From Ruminococcus sp. (GTDB lineage Bacteria > Bacillota > Clostridia > Lachnospirales > Lachnospiraceae): a DNA stretch of 61,256 bases. Both the position numbers and the translations under genes were made by a program. Positions 34,577 to 43,652 of this stretch are shown piece after piece. The notes under the pieces are model-generated. The model did not search any database, was not told the DNA's origin, and saw only the letters and a program-made list of their open reading frames with translations. The DNA is taken from the NCBI GenBank assembly GCA_023663085.1, contig JAMPIB010000015.1:1-61256 (forward strand). The letters are read 5' to 3'. The first letter of the stretch is position 1, and each line of letters begins with the position of its first letter.

Positions 34577-35915
34577 AAAATTACGAAGGACACTGTTTAT
34601 CGTTATCATGATGTTTTTCATGATAACGGTGGTGGTCATGGTCGCGAACTGGGAGATCGTACAGGAGAAGCTGGGAATTGACACAAAGACGCAGAGCGTC
34701 GAGCCTGTCATGGCGGAAACCGAAACCGAGGATAAGCAGATCGGCAGCGACTTGCATGCCTTTATGTACGACGAGACTTTTTTTGATTCGGATACGCATT
34801 ATAAAAGTATAGAGACTTATTCCGGCAGGTCGGTTTCGCTCATCATGAGTTCCGTGGCCAAGGATCTGCGTATCATGGTGGTCAACAGCAGCGGTGCGCT
34901 GGTAAACGGCGTCCCTTTTTCCATAACGGTACAGGGTGTCGGCGAATATACGGATGACGATCAGGATGGCGTCATCTATATTGATAAACTCCGGGCTGGT
35001 GAATACAGCGTTTATATGAATGAAATAGAAGGTTACCGGGTACCGAATACCGTGACGACCATCAAGGTAAAACAGGATATCGAATACAGGGTGCTTGAGG
35101 ATATCGAATATCTGATGCTGACAGAAAACGATATCGACGCTTCTAAAGAAGATACGGAAGAAAGAGGAGCCGAGCAGGATGCGGACGGTACGGAAAATAC
35201 AGCCTTTGAGACATTGAGCGACAGTGTGAAAAAGGGTATCGACGTTTCCAAGTGGAACCAGACCATTGACTGGGAGGCGGTCAAAGAAGACGGCGTGGAA
35301 TTTGCCATCATACGCTGCGGTTATCGCGGCTCGTCAAGCGGTTCCCTGATCATCGACCCGATGTATGAGCAGAATATAGAAGGGGCGATCGAGGCCGGGA
35401 TACCGGTCGGCGTCTACTTCTTTACACAGGCGCTCAACGAAGTGGAGGCCGTGGAAGAGGCCAGTATGGTCATCAACCTGATCCGGAAATATGATGTGGA
35501 TTATCCGGTCTTTCTGGACAGCGAGAGCGCCGGCGGAAACGGCAGGGCGGATTCTCTGACGGCGGCTGAGAGGACAAGTATCCACAAGGCATTTCTGGAA
35601 ACCATTGCTTCGGCCGGATATGCGACCGGTATTTACGGTTCAACGAACTGGCTCAATGCCAGAGTACAGATGAAAGAACTTTCCAGTTATCACACATGGC
35701 TGGCGGAATATGCCGATATACCGACTTACGAGGAATACTATCATATGTGGCAGTATACCTCGAAAGGAACGATTGAGGGGATTTCTACCAATGTCGATCT
35801 GAATCTGTGCTATATGAATATTGATACGTCGATAGACCACTCGGCTGCATCCGGCGGCTATACGGGCGTCGTAAACGGCGATACCGGAAACGTACCGATA
35901 GAAAGCGGCGATTAG
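34566..35915 (+). CDS. Membrane-anchored GH25 lysozyme, short form
   Basis: A 449-residue wall hydrolase: N-terminal membrane helix (about 9-29), a SpaA-like beta domain (about 95-180, [19 protein letters not shown]), an acidic linker and a GH25 domain ([13 protein letters not shown] from about 222; catalytic acid region VFLDSES). The beta and GH25 domains are clearly related to those of the protein at 29252, which adds Big_2 and binding repeats. ATG 34566 is 6 bases after AGAGG; a TTG two codons earlier is possible. It is inserted between rmlA and rmlC, overlapping the former, an unusual position for a lysozyme. Confidence 0.9.
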   Translation: MDSKKLRRTLFIVIMMFFMITVVVMVANWEIVQEKLGIDTKTQSVEPVMAETETEDKQIGSDLHAFMYDETFFDSDTHYKSIETYSGRSVSLIMSSVAKDLRIMVVNSSGALVNGVPFSITVQGVGEYTDDDQDGVIYIDKLRAGEYSVYMNEIEGYRVPNTVTTIKVKQDIEYRVLEDIEYLMLTENDIDASKEDTEERGAEQDADGTENTAFETLSDSVKKGIDVSKWNQTIDWEAVKEDGVEFAIIRCGYRGSSSGSLIIDPMYEQNIEGAIEAGIPVGVYFFTQALNEVEAVEEASMVINLIRKYDVDYPVFLDSESAGGNGRADSLTAAERTSIHKAFLETIASAGYATGIYGSTNWLNARVQMKELSSYHTWLAEYADIPTYEEYYHMWQYTSKGTIEGISTNVDLNLCYMNIDTSIDHSAASGGYTGVVNGDTGNVPIESGD

Positions 35916-35952
35916 TGCGAAAGATTACAGGCTGAGAGAATGGAGGATTAAA

Positions 35953-36522
35953 ATGGGAAAATTAACTGTGGAAACATGTGAAATAGATGGATTAAAAATT
36001 ATAACTCCGGAGGTAAGATGGGATGAAAGAGGCTTTTTCATGGAATCTTATCAGTATGAGGACTTTAAGGCGGCGGGTATCGACAAGGTATTCGTACAGG
36101 ATAACCAGTCTTCGTCCGTAAAAGGCGTCCTGCGCGGACTGCATTTTCAGATCCGGTATCCGCAGGATAAACTTGTCAGAGTACTGCAGGGCGAAGTATA
36201 TGATGTGGCGGTCGATATCAGAAAAGGTTCTGCGAGTTACGGGAAGTGGTTCGGCGTACTGCTTTCTGCCGAAAATAAGAAGCAGTTCTTTATCCCCAAA
36301 GATTTTGCGCACGGTTTTCTGGTATTGTCCGATTATGCCGAATTTGCCTATAAATGTACGGACTTTTATCATCCCAATGATGAAGGCGGCATTCTCTGGA
36401 ACGATCCGGATATCGGTATTAAGTGGCCGCTTGCAGAAGATGTAAAGCTGATCCAGTCCCAGAAAGATACACAGTGGGGAGGTATCAAAGAGTTTACCGA
36501 AAAATACCGGAAACAGGAATGA
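35953..36522 (+). CDS. rmlC: dTDP-4-dehydrorhamnose 3,5-epimerase
   Basis: Epimerises dTDP-4-keto-6-deoxyglucose at C3 and C5. The 189-residue cupin has DERGFFMESYQYEDF, VQDNQSSSVKGVLRGLHFQ with the catalytic histidine, DVRKGS-like DIRKGSASYGKW, and FAHGFLVLSDYAEFAYKCTDFYHP cut into its usual blocks. Length matches RmlC. GGAGG lies ahead of the ATG. The reductase RmlD, which finishes dTDP-L-rhamnose, is not in this window and must be elsewhere if rhamnose is the product. Confidence 0.95.
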   Translation: MGKLTVETCEIDGLKIITPEVRWDERGFFMESYQYEDFKAAGIDKVFVQDNQSSSVKGVLRGLHFQIRYPQDKLVRVLQGEVYDVAVDIRKGSASYGKWFGVLLSAENKKQFFIPKDFAHGFLVLSDYAEFAYKCTDFYHPNDEGGILWNDPDIGIKWPLAEDVKLIQSQKDTQWGGIKEFTEKYRKQE

Positions 36523-36535
36523 GGTTTTGGAAACG

Positions 36536-37546
36536 ATGCAGAATAAAACCGGAAAAAAATTTTCTCTGCCGAAGCCCGCAGCTATTGTCATTTTCTGGGG
36601 GCTTGGTCTGATTCTGGCGGTGGTGCTCATTATGCACCACAATCCGCTGGCCGATCAGGTGACGGAGCGCATGAAAAAGGTCAGCGGCTGTGTGCTGATT
36701 ACTTTTACCTGCGCTATTTTCGCGTTATTTTATGACAGACTGACAACGATCCCCATCGAGTTGTTCCAGAGTAGAAAATTAATATGGAAACTGGCCAAAA
36801 ACGATTTCAAGACACGTTATGCCGGTTCCTATCTGGGGATTTTGTGGGCGATGGCGCAGCCGGTCGTTACTGTTGTCATGTACTGGATCGTTTTTGACAG
36901 AGTTTTTGATACCAGAAGCCAGCTGGTGGCCAGCGGTGTGGAAGTCCCTTACGTGCTTTATCTGACGGCCGGACTGGTGCCGTGGTTTTATTTTTCCGAG
37001 GCCATTACCCAGGGGACGATGGCTCTTCTGGAATATACGTATCTTGTTAAAAAAGTCGTTTTTAATATCAGTATCCTGCCGATCATCAAAGTAATAGCGG
37101 CAACTTTTATCCATCTGTTTTTCGTTGGTATCCTGTTGCTGGTGGCAGTCGGATACGGATATTATCCGACGGTCTATACGCTGCAGATATTCTATTACAG
37201 TTTCTGCCTGTTTCTTTTGGTCCTGGCCATGAGTTATTTTACATGCGCGCTTGTTGTATTTATCAGAGATTTACAACAGATCATCAACATCGCCCTGCAG
37301 ATCGGTATGTGGGCAACGCCGATTTTATGGGATATTTCGATGCTTACGGATAATATGAAATCCCTGTTTAAACTAAATCCGCTGGTCTATATCGTCAACG
37401 GATACCGCAGCGCGATCTATGAGCAGGAATGGTTCTGGGAACATTTTTATTCTTCGACTTATTTCTGGATCTTTACGATCAGTATGTTCTGCATCGGTAC
37501 GCTGCTGTTCAGAAAATTACGGGTGCATTTTGCGGACGTACTATAG
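36536..37546 (+). CDS. Polysaccharide ABC exporter, membrane subunit (Wzm/TagG type)
   Basis: Forms the membrane channel that exports a lipid-linked polysaccharide. The ABC2-type core starts near KLAKNDFKTRYAGSYLGILWAM (about residue 83) with six helices and the family segment PLVYIVNGYRSAIY. The protein is 336 residues, about 60-80 longer than TagG, because of an N-terminal part with two extra hydrophobic stretches (AAIVIFWGLGLILAVVLI and SGCVLITFTCAIFALF). ATG 36536 is preferred; TTG 36527 lies three codons earlier. The ATP-binding subunit follows after 18 bases. Confidence 0.92.
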   Translation: MQNKTGKKFSLPKPAAIVIFWGLGLILAVVLIMHHNPLADQVTERMKKVSGCVLITFTCAIFALFYDRLTTIPIELFQSRKLIWKLAKNDFKTRYAGSYLGILWAMAQPVVTVVMYWIVFDRVFDTRSQLVASGVEVPYVLYLTAGLVPWFYFSEAITQGTMALLEYTYLVKKVVFNISILPIIKVIAATFIHLFFVGILLLVAVGYGYYPTVYTLQIFYYSFCLFLLVLAMSYFTCALVVFIRDLQQIINIALQIGMWATPILWDISMLTDNMKSLFKLNPLVYIVNGYRSAIYEQEWFWEHFYSSTYFWIFTISMFCIGTLLFRKLRVHFADVL

Positions 37547-37564
37547 ATAGTATGAGGTGTGGTT

Positions 37565-38860
37565 ATGGTAGACGACAAGATCGCGATACAGGTAAAAAAT
37601 CTGGATAAAGTTTATAAATTGTATGATAAACCTTCCGACAGATTAAAAGAGACGCTGGGGATGGGGAGAAAGAAAAGGCACAGGGAGCACCATGCCCTGA
37701 AAGATATCAACCTCACGGTTCATCAGGGAGAGACGGTAGGTATCATCGGCACCAACGGTTCCGGCAAGTCCACGATCTTAAAGATCATCACCGGCGTGCT
37801 GAATCCGAGCGGCGGAGAGGTCATCGTCAATGGCCGCATTTCCGCGCTGTTGGAGCTGGGTGCCGGTTTTAACATGGAATATAACGGTATCGAGAATATT
37901 TATCTGAACGGAACGATGATCGGCTTTACGGAGAAAGAAATTGATGAAAAAATGAACGATATCCTTGAATTTGCCGATATCGGAGAATATGTCCATCAGC
38001 CGGTGAAAACTTATTCGAGCGGTATGTTTGTCAGGCTTGCTTTTGCGGTAGCCATCAATATTGAACCGGAGATCTTGATCGTAGATGAGGCGCTTTCGGT
38101 CGGCGACGTTTTTTTTCAGGCCAAATGTTATCATAAATTTGAAGAGTTTAAACAGATGGGTAAGACCATCCTTTTCGTCAGCCACGATCTGAGCAGTATC
38201 AGCAAGTACTGCGACCGGGTGATGCTCTTAAACCAGGGCGTGAAACTCGGAGAGGGAAAACCCAAGGAAATGATAGATGCCTATAAACAGGTGTTGGTGG
38301 GGCAGTATACGGTGGAAGATCCCGAAGAAAAAGAAGACAGTCTTTTAGATGATGAGCAGCTGCGCAGGCTGGCCGGAAACAAAGCCAAAGCGTCCGCACA
38401 GGCGGCGAATGTCAATCCCGAACTGCTGGAGTATGGTTCTAAGAAAGCGCTGATCACGGAATACTATATCATGGATGAAAAAAAGATAAAGACCTCGGCG
38501 ATCCTCAAAGGGAGCACGTTCAGCATCCATATGAAAGTAGAAGTGGAAGAGGATATCGCGGCGCCTGTTTTTGCTTTTACCATTAAAAATATCAAAGGTA
38601 CGGAGATCACCGGAACGAATACGATGTTTGAGAAAGCCTTTTTAGAGCCGGTCAAAGCGGGCGAGACAAAAGAAATTGTCTTTAGTCAGGAGATGAACCT
38701 GCAGGGCGGGGAGTACCTGCTCTCGCTTGGCGTAACAGGATATGAAGGCGATGATTTTACAGTGTACCACAGGCTGTATGATGTTTTGAACCTGACAGTC
38801 ATATCCGATAAAAATACGGTCGGCTTTTATGATATGAACTCCAGGATTGAGATCAGATAA
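37565..38860 (+). CDS. Polysaccharide ABC exporter, ATPase with C-terminal Wzt domain
   Basis: A 431-residue ATP-binding subunit. Walker A GTNGSGKS at residues 62-69, signature YSSGMFVRLAFAVA, Walker B ILIVDEALSVGD and the switch FVSHD are intact. From about residue 270 a second domain follows with ITGTNT and YDVLNLTV, matching the Wzt C-terminal beta-sandwich that, in E. coli O8/O9a, recognises the capped end of the finished glycan. GAGG is 7 bases from ATG 37565; GTG 37559 is less likely. The WbdD-like gene directly downstream fits a capped-chain export mechanism. Confidence 0.93.
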   Translation: MVDDKIAIQVKNLDKVYKLYDKPSDRLKETLGMGRKKRHREHHALKDINLTVHQGETVGIIGTNGSGKSTILKIITGVLNPSGGEVIVNGRISALLELGAGFNMEYNGIENIYLNGTMIGFTEKEIDEKMNDILEFADIGEYVHQPVKTYSSGMFVRLAFAVAINIEPEILIVDEALSVGDVFFQAKCYHKFEEFKQMGKTILFVSHDLSSISKYCDRVMLLNQGVKLGEGKPKEMIDAYKQVLVGQYTVEDPEEKEDSLLDDEQLRRLAGNKAKASAQAANVNPELLEYGSKKALITEYYIMDEKKIKTSAILKGSTFSIHMKVEVEEDIAAPVFAFTIKNIKGTEITGTNTMFEKAFLEPVKAGETKEIVFSQEMNLQGGEYLLSLGVTGYEGDDFTVYHRLYDVLNLTVISDKNTVGFYDMNSRIEIR

Positions 38861-38887
38861 CAGACAGGGGAATACTGGAAGAAAGAT

Positions 38888-41077
38888 ATGGTTATGGATA
38901 TGGATGATTCTAAACAGTCTAAACAGTCTAAACAGATAGAAGAGATCGGTAAAATAAAACTGGATCTGACGCACTATCCGGGCGAGGATCTTTATTGTGA
39001 CGGCGAGATCGAGGACGAACTGCTGGATATTGCCAGAAATTATTCGCAGGTGGAATATCCGCGTATCATAGAAGAAAGAAAACGCTGGGAGATTCTGTAT
39101 CATTTATCGCCGCAGCGGGAGAATATCGTAGAGTGGCTGCCGCTTGATAAGAACATGAAGGTGCTGGAAGTCGGTTCCGGCTGCGGGGCGGTCACAGGCG
39201 TACTGGCTGAAAAAGCCGGCGAAGTGACCTGTATCGACCTGTCCAGAAAAAGAAGCATGATAAATGCCTACAGACATATGGACTGCGATAATGTGACAAT
39301 ACATGTCGGCAATTTTCAGGATATCGAACCGGATCTGCCGGACGATTATGATTATATCTGTCTGATCGGTGTATTTGAATATGGTCAGGCATATATTGAT
39401 TCCGATACGCCCTATGAGGATTTTCTGCGTATTGTAGAGAAGCACAGGAAAAAAGACGGCCATATTGTGATCGCTATAGAAAACAAGCTGGGTTTAAAAT
39501 ATTGGGCAGGCTGTAAGGAAGACCATTTGGGAACGTGGTTTGAAGGACTGGAGGATTATCCAAAGGGGGGAGTTGTCAGGACTTTTACCAGAGACGGCCT
39601 CATAAAGATTGCCAGAAAATGCGGTTTTTCGGATATTTCTGTATATTATCCCTATCCTGACTATAAGTTCATGACCACGCTCTATTCGGATAAGCGGCTG
39701 CCGCGCAGGGGGGAGCTTTCTTTGAATCTGCGTAATTTTGACAGAGAGAGACTACAGTTATTTGATGAAAAGTCAGTGTTCGATACGCTGATCAAAGAAG
39801 GACAGTTTCCACTGTTTTCCAATTCCTATATGGTGATCCTTGGAGAAGAACCCACGGTTCAATATGTCAAATATTCCAATGACAGGGCGGATGAATTTAA
39901 AATAAAAACACTTGTTACTTCTGGAAAAGATCAGAATGCGGCCGGAGAGACTGTTAAAACAATAGAAAAACATGCGTTATCTAAAGGGGCGCAGACGCAC
40001 ATACGAAATATCCGGCATGCGTATGAGAAACTTTGCGGACGGTTTGATGATGGAAAGCTTATGATAAACCGCTGCGCTTTACGGCAGGAAGATGACGAAA
40101 ATGTTTGTGCTGTTTTAGAATATCTGGAAGGGAGAACCTTAGAGGAACTTCTGGATGAGTGTCTGGAACGTAATGACATGGATAAATTTCATGCGTTATT
40201 TGATGAGTATCTACAGGCTGTTTCCTATCATGAGGATATGGCGGTCACGGACTATGATCTGATTTTTGCCAATATTCTGATAACGGATGATGGAAAGTGG
40301 CATGTGATCGACTATGAGTGGACTTTTGAGAAACAGGTGGATACGAAGGAAATTGCTTTTCGCGCAATCTACTGTTATTTATTAGAGAACGAAAAAAGAA
40401 ATAAATTAAATCTTGACTTTATTTTACAACGTTTAGGCATTGCGGAATTGGATGCGGAACAGTACCGGCAGCAGGAAATGAAGTTTCAAAAGTATGTGAC
40501 CGGCAAAAGAATGTCCATGGCGGAGATCAGAGATGCCATTGCACAGCCTGTATATGCCCTTGCCGATCTGCCGCTTTTACCGCCTGGGGCCAGATGGAAA
40601 GAAAGAGTGCAGATCTATGAGGATGTGGGAGAGGGTTTTACAGAAGAACGCTCTTATTATCCGGAGGGAGAGTCCTTATCGGAAGAAGCGGACGGGAAAT
40701 GTCATTTGCAGCTTAGCGTAAAAGGCGGCAGAAAAGCCCTGCGCATTGATCCGTGCAGCGACTATTGTATTGTCCGTGTGGAAGAGATCAAATGGAATGA
40801 TATCGTGCTTTTCGGGGAAGGAATAAAAGGAAAGACTGCGAAGAGTTCCCCAAAGGAAACACAGATAAAAATTACAGATGATATTTATACAAATGGCATC
40901 TGTATCGGCGAAGGTGTCTATGCTTTTGATACGGAAGATCCCAATATCACGATTATTTTGTCAGGACTTACGCAGCAGGCGGAAAATCTGCTGCGGGTCT
41001 GCATACAGGTGACGAGAATGCCTGGAGATACAATTCGGCGTATCACAAGTTTTGGGCGGAAGAGGAGATTGTTCTGA
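38888..41077 (+). CDS. Fused methyltransferase and kinase-like protein, WbdD-like
   Basis: A 729-residue protein. After a start with three SKQ repeats, residues about 85-215 form a class I SAM methyltransferase (VLEVGSGCGAVTG, Gly96-Gly100; CIDLS; NFQDI). Residues about 370-500 resemble a small-molecule kinase: CAVLEYLEGRTLEELL as hinge, Asp455/Asp457 and Asn462 in TDYDLIFANILI, and metal Asp475 in HVIDYEW. The last 150 residues are of unknown type. The same order of methyltransferase then kinase occurs in WbdD, which caps O-antigen chains by phosphorylation and methylation. The gene directly follows the Wzt-domain ATPase, whose domain type reads such caps. Function by analogy, not proven. 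Confidence 0.75.
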   Translation: MVMDMDDSKQSKQSKQIEEIGKIKLDLTHYPGEDLYCDGEIEDELLDIARNYSQVEYPRIIEERKRWEILYHLSPQRENIVEWLPLDKNMKVLEVGSGCGAVTGVLAEKAGEVTCIDLSRKRSMINAYRHMDCDNVTIHVGNFQDIEPDLPDDYDYICLIGVFEYGQAYIDSDTPYEDFLRIVEKHRKKDGHIVIAIENKLGLKYWAGCKEDHLGTWFEGLEDYPKGGVVRTFTRDGLIKIARKCGFSDISVYYPYPDYKFMTTLYSDKRLPRRGELSLNLRNFDRERLQLFDEKSVFDTLIKEGQFPLFSNSYMVILGEEPTVQYVKYSNDRADEFKIKTLVTSGKDQNAAGETVKTIEKHALSKGAQTHIRNIRHAYEKLCGRFDDGKLMINRCALRQEDDENVCAVLEYLEGRTLEELLDECLERNDMDKFHALFDEYLQAVSYHEDMAVTDYDLIFANILITDDGKWHVIDYEWTFEKQVDTKEIAFRAIYCYLLENEKRNKLNLDFILQRLGIAELDAEQYRQQEMKFQKYVTGKRMSMAEIRDAIAQPVYALADLPLLPPGARWKERVQIYEDVGEGFTEERSYYPEGESLSEEADGKCHLQLSVKGGRKALRIDPCSDYCIVRVEEIKWNDIVLFGEGIKGKTAKSSPKETQIKITDDIYTNGICIGEGVYAFDTEDPNITIILSGLTQQAENLLRVCIQVTRMPGDTIRRITSFGRKRRLF
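38909..38935 (+). repeat. 9-bp tandem repeat, three perfect units
   Basis: TCTAAACAG repeated exactly three times near the start of the WbdD-like gene, encoding SKQ repeats. In-frame copy changes would not break the protein. Confidence 0.9.
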
Positions 41078-41080
41078 ACT

Positions 41081-43483
41081 ATGAAGAAAGAAGCGGCGTC
41101 CTATGACTGGACTGCTTATTACAAAGCAGCCTATGAGAAAGAAAAAAAACAGAATACAGCGACTGCCGGAAAAATAGCGGATGCGGAGGCGCGTGAGGCA
41201 GAGGCGTCTTTTAGACTGGAACGCATTCATAACAATGCGCTCTGGAAATTATCTGCGCCAATGCGGAAATGTTATCATGCGCTCGCCGGCAGGAGAAATG
41301 GTTCAGAAGCCGAATCGCCGGCAGGAAATACCGGCACAGAGATCCGTGCAGACAGTCTGCGGGAGGAAGGGCTGTATTATCAGGCGTATGCCGAGGAAGT
41401 TTTCCGACAGAAACACCCGTATCTGCAATGGATCGCCAGTCAGGAGGGGAGTGTAAAAGGCACACTGAAAGAACTTTCCAGAGGAACCCGCGCCGAAAAA
41501 AATGCGGCGGGCCGCTATATTGAAGGTTATCGGAAAATAGAGATACGCAACACCGATCTGTACGTTATAACGTGTGGACGCGGACTGATAAACACCAAGA
41601 TAAGTGGAAAAGTTAAATCACTATTTAATAATAACGATGATTATCTTTTCGCCTATGCGGATGAAGATTATTATTGGGAGGATTTATCCCGGCGGATGCA
41701 CCCCTGGTTTAAGCCCGGCTGGTCGCCGGATACGTTATTGTCTTTCTGCTATGTCGGTCATATGCTTATCGTGCGCAGGCCGGTATATGATGAGTTGATC
41801 GCGCAGGAGAAACTCTCACCGCTTTCTTATGCGGATTTTTACGATCTGGTTTTGCGTCTGGCGGAAAAGGCGGCGGAAAGCCGGAAAAAGATAGGCCACA
41901 TAGAAGAGGTATTGTTTCATAACCGTTACGAGGCGGATTCCATGGGCCAGAAACGTATTGAGGATGCGAGGCAAAATGGCGAAGATGTTCTGGAAGTCGT
42001 GGAGGAACTTTTAGGCAGAGAGCTGGAACAGGGAAAGCATATGCCCGGTGCGGATGCCTCGTATCTGCCGGTGCGCAGAGCGGCTCTGCAAAGAAGAGGG
42101 ATTCATGCGCATTTTGTGTCCGGGCAGTATCCGGATGTATATCATGTGGTCTATGATATGCCGAAACGCGGCATTGCGCTTTTACAGGCCGAAGCGGGGA
42201 ATACAGAGGCCAGACGGAGTAATATGATATCAGTTGTTATTCCTTCCAAAGACCATCCGGATATTCTGGAAAGATGCCTGTCTTCTTTCCGGGAAAGAAC
42301 GTCTTATGACAACTATGAATGGATCGTGGTCGATAACGGCAGCAACGATGAAAATAAAAAACGCATGGAAGCGCTGCATGATGAATATGGTTTTCTATAC
42401 CTGTACCAGCCCATGGAATTTAACTTCTCCGCCATGTGCAATCTGGGAGCGGCCAGGGCCCAGGGAGAATATCTATTGTTATTAAATGATGATATCGAAA
42501 TTCTTCACAGCGACTGGCTGCATATTATGGCCGGCGCGGCCGCACAGCCTCATATCGGTGCGGTAGGCGCCAAACTCTGGTATGCCGGAGGCAGTCTGAT
42601 CCAGCATGTCGGCATCACCAATATGCAGATTGGCCCTTCTCATAAACTGGTCACTTATCCGGACGATAAGAACTATTATTACGGCCGTAATCAGGTGACT
42701 TATGATATGATAGGAGTAACGGCGGCCTGCCTGATGATCGAGAAAAGGAAGTTCATGGAAGTCGGCGGTCTGGATGAATCCATGAAGATTTCTTATAATG
42801 ATGTCGATTTTTGCTATAAATTAAATCAAGCGGGATATTTTAATGTGCTGCGTAATGACGCCGTATTATATCATCATGAATCTTTCAGCAGAGGATTGGA
42901 TGAAGAAGACGATGGAAAGTGGGAAAGGCTTCTTCTGGAGAAGGAAAGACTCTATAAGAAGCATCCGGGCATGGAAGGAAAGGATATTTTCTATCATAAC
43001 AGCCTGATCGACAATGCGTCTCATTACGCATGTAATTTTAAATTTAATCATGAAGATAACTTAAAAACGATAACACCCCATTTTGAAAATGCAGGAAATC
43101 TTGCAGGGATGATGGAGGGTTTTTTGCAGCTTAATGTGGACAGAGCCGAAGAACAGCACAAGATCCACCGGGAGGAACCGGATATCATGTGGATCATGGG
43201 CTGGTGTTATATTCCAGGACAGGATAATGCAAAATATGAAAGAAACATAGTGCTGGAGCACGAAAACGGCACTTGCTGCAGGGCGTCGGTATTCCCCTGG
43301 TTTCGCAGGGATGCGATAGCCGTTTTGTCCGGACAGGTCAATATTTCACTCTCCGGCTTCGTTGTACGCATAAAGAAGGAAAAGTTGCAATCCGGGCTTT
43401 GGAGAGTCGGAATGATCGCGACAGACTCAGACAGCGGTCAAAGTTATCTGACATGGTCTGACAAGAAAATGAGCGTAAAATAA
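41081..43483 (+). CDS. Large GT2 glycosyltransferase with N-terminal coiled coil
   Basis: An 800-residue cytoplasmic protein. Residues about 10-60 form a charged coiled coil ending in NALWKLSAPMRK. Residues about 155-300 look like a reduced GT2 domain: YADEDYYW, HPWFKPGWSPDTLLSF and IGHIEEVLFHNR are recognisable, but the nucleotide-binding start is missing. A complete GT2 domain begins at about 382 (ISVVIPSKDHPDILERCL, VVDNGSND, LLNDDIE, GGLDESMKISYNDVDFCYK). An extra C-terminal beta-rich part starts near 690. It starts 3 bases after the WbdD-like stop. Plan resembles bifunctional rhamnan-type polymerising enzymes; sugars unknown. Confidence 0.85.
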   Translation: MKKEAASYDWTAYYKAAYEKEKKQNTATAGKIADAEAREAEASFRLERIHNNALWKLSAPMRKCYHALAGRRNGSEAESPAGNTGTEIRADSLREEGLYYQAYAEEVFRQKHPYLQWIASQEGSVKGTLKELSRGTRAEKNAAGRYIEGYRKIEIRNTDLYVITCGRGLINTKISGKVKSLFNNNDDYLFAYADEDYYWEDLSRRMHPWFKPGWSPDTLLSFCYVGHMLIVRRPVYDELIAQEKLSPLSYADFYDLVLRLAEKAAESRKKIGHIEEVLFHNRYEADSMGQKRIEDARQNGEDVLEVVEELLGRELEQGKHMPGADASYLPVRRAALQRRGIHAHFVSGQYPDVYHVVYDMPKRGIALLQAEAGNTEARRSNMISVVIPSKDHPDILERCLSSFRERTSYDNYEWIVVDNGSNDENKKRMEALHDEYGFLYLYQPMEFNFSAMCNLGAARAQGEYLLLLNDDIEILHSDWLHIMAGAAAQPHIGAVGAKLWYAGGSLIQHVGITNMQIGPSHKLVTYPDDKNYYYGRNQVTYDMIGVTAACLMIEKRKFMEVGGLDESMKISYNDVDFCYKLNQAGYFNVLRNDAVLYHHESFSRGLDEEDDGKWERLLLEKERLYKKHPGMEGKDIFYHNSLIDNASHYACNFKFNHEDNLKTITPHFENAGNLAGMMEGFLQLNVDRAEEQHKIHREEPDIMWIMGWCYIPGQDNAKYERNIVLEHENGTCCRASVFPWFRRDAIAVLSGQVNISLSGFVVRIKKEKLQSGLWRVGMIATDSDSGQSYLTWSDKKMSVK

Positions 43484-43652
43484 GACGAATAAGAATACGA
43501 ACGATATTTTATTTGGAAAATTAAATTATTTCCGGTAAAAAAATGGCGACAACAAAATAAAGTATAATCGAAATTGATAAATGTGTTAAATCTAAATTTA
43601 ATGCAATAAAAATGAATCTGGTTTTATTTTTCAACAGGAGGAAAAGAGGCTC

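Noticed and set aside
43563-43568. TATAAT ahead of the tandem GT2 gene at 43653
   Set aside because: No acceptable -35 box lies 16-18 bases upstream, so it is not listed as a promoter.
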